Origin: Todiramphus chloris collaris
Lineage: Eukaryota; Chordata; Aves; Coraciiformes; Alcedinidae
Assembly: GCA_025345505.1 (NCBI GenBank)
Contig: JANVCC010000020.1
Location: 51,385,523-51,449,522, forward strand
Direction: 5' to 3'
Length of the DNA stretch: 64,000 nt
Shown here: piece by piece, positions 59,881-64,000 of the stretch
Layout of the letters: each line of letters opens with the position of its first letter
Position numbering within the stretch: position 1 is the stretch's first letter
Translations under genes and position numbers: made by a program
Notes under the pieces: model-generated
What the model saw: the letters and a program-made list of their open reading frames with translations, nothing else
Told to the model about the DNA's origin: nothing
Databases searched by the model: none

Positions 59881-60089
59881 TGTTGGATTCAATACTGGGT
59901 TTGTATGTATTTGTATATAGTTCACTTTATTGTTATTATTTTCATTCAAGCTGGTTTAGTTCTCTTTTCCAACCCCTCAGTCTCTCTCCATTATTCCCTT
60001 TCTCTTCTCCCTTGGGAAGGGAGAGGGGCTAACAGAGAGCATCTGTGTCTGGTCACAGCTAGTGGGCAGGCCAGGCCTGATCCCTGACA

Positions 60090-62172
60090 CCTGCTACAAC
60101 TCACCTGTGGCAAACCCACCCTGTTCAGAGCCCAGTGCCAATAAGCCCTGATGCTAGCCTGGATTGTAACATCTTCTGTATGTACAGTACCTGCTATAGA
60201 AATACTATGATACTTTTTCTTTTAGGAATTTTTCCTTAAAATGTCAGGTGTATCTGACCAATACAGCTAAGCAGTGTGATGCTGTGCTGGAGACCTCCTG
60301 GCCCTGCTGCCCATGGGCCGGAGGAGATTCAATGTAAAGTCAGGAACAAATCAGCCATACTGGAAAATGTTGCCTCTTTACTTTTTGGGGCTAAAATGCA
60401 GCGCTCTTGAGCCCGAGCAAGAAGGGGTGGTGGGAAGGTGTTGCTTTAGTTTGTCCTTCACTATCCGAGCCTGTTTTAACCGGTAATAAATGAAATTAAT
60501 TTTCTCCAAATTGAGTCTGGTTTTGCCTACGATGGCACTTGAGCAGTGATCTCCCTGTTGTAACCTCATTCCATTATTTATTTCATCTTAATTTCTGCCC
60601 CAGTTGTCCTTTTGAAGGCTGGGGAGAGAAAGTGGCTGGGTAGGCACCAGCAGCCAGCAGAGATCAGCACATTGCAGGTGTCAATGACTATTGCTCCCAG
60701 AACTCCCTTCCAGACTAAATACAGAAGTAAAACTTTGCAGGAGATTTTCTTTTGGAGGGTTAGTTTTCTCTTGGGACAGTGAGATGATTTTTTGTGCCCT
60801 ACAGCTGTGTAATTGTTACAGCTAATGTAAAGGAAACGAGGAGTGAATGTCTGGAAGGGGGACGGGGAAGATGGGATAACCCATTTTAGGTTAATGGGAA
60901 ATCAGGTTAGGTACAAAATAAATCTGCCCCCTCATTGCACTCACTGTGAGTATTCGTCTTGTTGGATGTTGCTTTTATTGCTTCCAGTCCACCTCTGGAA
61001 GTAACTTCTACAATGCACCATGGATGTTGTTGGGAAACATTCACCATGTTTATAAAATTGCATTTGTGTCTAATTTTACAGGAATCAACCCTAGGGAAGT
61101 GCAATTCTCAATCAGATGAAGAAGTAGTTTCTGAAGTTTGGAGGCTATCCCTTTGGAAAGGCAGTGAACTCCTCTGGGGAGGTAAGAGCATGCCAAGCCT
61201 TGAGGTAATTAACAGTCAACTGTTGTGACATGATGGCCTTTGAAAATAACAAGTACTGTGTGTGTATGAGGAGGGAAGGGAGATTGATTCAAACCCCATG
61301 TTTATTGTATTAATGTGTCCTGTAAAGTCCATGGAAGGAAACTATCAAATGAAAAGACAACGCCATGGCAGAGCAGAAAATGCTTTATGATACATGATTT
61401 GGAAAAAGTTACAATTTCAGAACTGCAATTCAGTTCGTCCTTCAGGGAAACAAATGAACAGATAGAAAAAATGTAATTTTGAGTGTTGTCTTTGCACATC
61501 AAAAGAATAGTTATTGCTAGGTAAGTTTCTGGGATCTTGAACAAGGTAAGGGATGTATCTAATGTAGAAGGAACTCAAAAATAAGGAAATTCCCCACTAT
61601 AAATGATGAACAGAAACCCAGGATAAAGTTTGCTGTTTAAAAAACAATAGACAAGGGGCAGAAAGCAACTGAATAATACTGCTGTCCAAAATGTGACTCA
61701 GAATGAGTTTTAAGTTCAGGTATGAGCTAATACTGTTTACTTCTTTCAGTACTTTTCTATTTTATTTGTTTTCAGTTTTGAAACTAAGATACCTTTTTTT
61801 TTTTTTTTTCTTCCTTCCTTGCTAAAATATTTTCACTGTAGGTATCTCTAAAGTCACATAAACTCATCTGAAACAAAGATGCTTTTAATTCTGGGGACAT
61901 GACAAGACCAGATAAGGTAGTTGGTAGGGACTAACCCTGCATGGAAGTGGCATGCAAAAGTGTTCAGGTGTCTGAGGAAATGGGGTAGGTTTTCAACACT
62001 CCCCTGTTCTTTGTCTTCAGCCTAGTTCAAATTCTAGTCCCATCTGTTTAACTGCAGTAGAATGCGCCACAGACATGTTACGTGGTCTCATAAATGACAC
62101 ACAAAAAGAGGCAAAAGGCTTTCCTTTACCCTGCCAGGAGATACAATGAAGAAATCAAGACCCGTTGAGTTT
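60090..62172. other. Spacer between inverted repeat arms, no gene recognised
   Basis: About 2.1 kb between the LTR-like segment and the right inverted repeat arm. Open frames are under 90 codons and show no transposase, gag or pol motif. A T16 run occurs at 61794-61809. Confidence 0.6.
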
Positions 62173-62230
62173 TTTGACTGAAAAATAAAATCACTAAACA
62201 GAATTAGTTCCATTCTAGCTCAAACCAGGA
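62173..62230 (-). repeat. Inverted repeat, right arm (58 bp, perfect)
   Basis: Exact reverse complement of 59538-59595. On the minus strand the flanking sequence reads TGTCCTGGTTTGAGC, so this copy keeps a TG start typical of LTRs, whereas the left arm is preceded by ATA. Beyond 58 bp the two copies are unrelated. It could be the 5' remnant of a second LTR of the same family in opposite orientation. Confidence 0.92.
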
Positions 62231-64000
62231 CACATGGCAAAAGGAAATCCTTTCTCACAGTTATGTTATGATGGTATGTAGTCTATAACGTTCAACCACA
62301 TGCACCAAAAGTGAAACCAGGGCTGTAGCAATGATCACCTTTAGGAAAACTGTTTAAATTATAAAACTGCGCTAAGAGCCCTGCACACACACCAGATAAT
62401 CCAAAAAATAAGCATGAGTCATCAAAACATCTTGAACCCCCTCATTTCTGAAGTCTCCAGTGTTGACATTAAGTTACTTAAAATAATTTAAATTCTCTAA
62501 GAGAAGTACCTCCAAAAGTTGTATCCTGGCTCCACCAAAGCTGGGAGCCAAGCTCCAAGTGACCTGAGGACACCGAGGACAAGATCTCACCTCAAACACC
62601 TGCCTTTACACGGTGCTTTCTGTAAACTGCATTGTAACAACTTTGAAGGGCTTTTTGTTTTAGAAAGATGAGTTTATTTGGTCTCTTTCTGTATGTCAAT
62701 ATAACTGAGTATAATAAATTGGCCCAATTTAGCCAAAGTATTTGTTATGAAATATTGTGGCTGATCAGCTCCAAGAGGGATGGTGAGATAAGCTACAGGG
62801 GCTCCTCCTCCATGAGCCCACCTTGATGTCCTAGGTTAAGAAGCATAGAGCATAGGACACAAAATAAGTGTATTGCATCACTGTCGCACAGAAGATGTCT
62901 AAGGTCAGGGAGGGTATTAGGGCTAGGGCACAAAGCCATGGGAAAACAGCTCTCACTGGATCTGATGCTTGTGTATTCACTAACATATTTTATTTGGTTC
63001 ATTAGGCAGACAGGAGTGGGTAACAAGAGAGACATTTATTATGTTCAAATCACTGCTAATGGTCTTCATGGGGATTTATTGCCCAGGTTACATGGAAGAT
63101 AAATGCGGTGTCACTGTAGGATCTAAAACAATAGAAGTCAGTGTACCTTTGTGTCCATATCTTTGTGTTATCTTGTAATGGAATGAATAATCAAGCACAG
63201 CGCTATTAGAGCAGAACAACCTCCCACAAGCTTTGCTGTAAAAGGTGAGCAAAACCAAAAGAGGCAAGCTTTATTCAGCAGCAGTGCTATCTTTAGACCC
63301 ACTGCAGGAGTCCTTTCCCACAAGCTATCAGCAACATCAGCTTCCATGTAACATCTCAACACAATTTCCTGAAAGTTGTAGGTTCTCAGCATTTCTTAGC
63401 AGATGGACTGATATGAAATAGTAGCACTTTCTCAACTCACCTGCAAGGCACCTACAAAGACCTCCACTGCATTCCATGGTAATGGAAGCCACAGAAATCT
63501 GTGCTTGTCCTCACTTTGCTGTAAATCAAAACGTGGCTTTCACTTGAAAATCCTGGCCAAGTATAAGGTCACAGCTTTTACTCCTTCATCTCTTTAAATA
63601 TCCTTTAGAAGATGAGCCTCATTAGCACTGTGAAGGATATATCAATTCTTATCCACGTGTCCTGAAAGCTCTCAACTATTGTGTCATATTCTTTCTCTTC
63701 TTTCCTTAAAAATAATTTTGTTTTCCCTCTACTTTATATGGATTCCTGTTCTCCTGCTAGAGAAGTGTCTTTTGTATATATGCCTTCTAACAAGAAGAGC
63801 TTTCATTTCCTCACCTTGCCATATTATAAACTCTCCATTCAACTCTCCAGTTCTCTTCTAAGCCTTCTGCCAATCAAGCTGACCTGAAAACCAGATTGTT
63901 TCCCAAGTCATACTTAAACCTCAAAGGTGCCTCTCTACTGAATTAGAGGATGGGATTGCAGGCACCTAAAATTGCATAGGTCCAAAAACTGTTAGAGGGG
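62231..64000. other. Intergenic, no gene recognised
   Basis: AT-rich sequence to the end of the window with short open frames only. I see no exon, RNA gene or recognisable repeat in it. Confidence 0.6.

Larger units (their letters stand above)
59538..60089 (+). mobile_element. LTR-like segment, probable avian ERV solo LTR
   Basis: About 550 bp whose layout resembles bird endogenous retrovirus LTRs. It starts TCCTGGTTTGAGCTAGAATG, comparable to the common avian LTR start TCCTGGTTTCAGCTGGGATA. A T-rich stretch with TTATTGTTATTATTTTCATT follows around 59930, then TTCTCTTTTCCAACCCCTCA, a GGGAAGGGAGAGG block, and an end near CCTGATCCCTGACA. A G-rich run lies at 59863-59880. No internal retroviral coding sequence is next to it, which fits a solo LTR. 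Boundaries and family are inference from remembered consensus features; a repeat-library search would decide. Confidence 0.45.

Noticed and set aside
34321-64000. Exons of TASP1, the convergent downstream neighbour of ISM1 in mammals
   Set aside because: I compared minus-strand open frames with remembered TASP1 features (such as the catalytic TVGAVVVD block and the C-terminal segment) and found no match. It is probably beyond the window.

Overview
This is vertebrate, almost certainly avian, nuclear DNA. Three things point that way: a well-conserved multi-exon vertebrate gene with ordinary GT-AG introns, CR1 LINE copies ending in degenerate ATTCTATG octamers (the bird CR1 tail), and an LTR-like segment resembling bird endogenous retrovirus LTRs. 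There are no prokaryotic features.

The one protein-coding gene I can support is ISM1 (isthmin 1), on the + strand. Exons 2 to 6 lie at 15884-16117, 24513-24780, 27829-27972, 30680-30769 and 32430-32947. Joined, they give 1254 nt: 417 codons plus a stop, with splice phases matching at every junction. Exon 1 (signal peptide, about 47 residues in the mammalian protein as I recall it) was not found and must lie upstream, so 1-15883 reads as the 3' part of intron 1. Exon 2 plus exon 3 encode the variable N-terminal linker, exon 4 the thrombospondin type 1 repeat, exon 5 a short connector, and exon 6 the whole AMOP domain. A 3' UTR probably ends near 34.32 kb.

Intron 2 holds a long, sense-oriented CR1 element (about 17.90-19.72 kb) with a decayed reverse transcriptase, a short (TAATA)n tract and a CTCF-like motif. 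A canonical CArG box lies about 420 bp before exon 2.

From about 34.3 kb to the end I find no supportable gene. That stretch holds a truncated CR1 (36.77-37.46 kb) interrupted by a 58-bp segment whose second copy lies 687 bp downstream, a degenerate tandem repeat of about 65 bp (56.51-56.78 kb), a 24-A run preceded by AATAAA (58.77 kb), an LTR-like segment (59.54-60.09 kb), and a perfect 58-bp inverted repeat (59538-59595 and 62173-62230). In mammals the next gene is TASP1 in convergent orientation; none of its exons were recognised here.

I see no evidence for a novel multigene system. The most interesting points are a substitution in the reported integrin-binding motif of ISM1, an open reading frame running through the exon 4 donor, and the repeat structures downstream.
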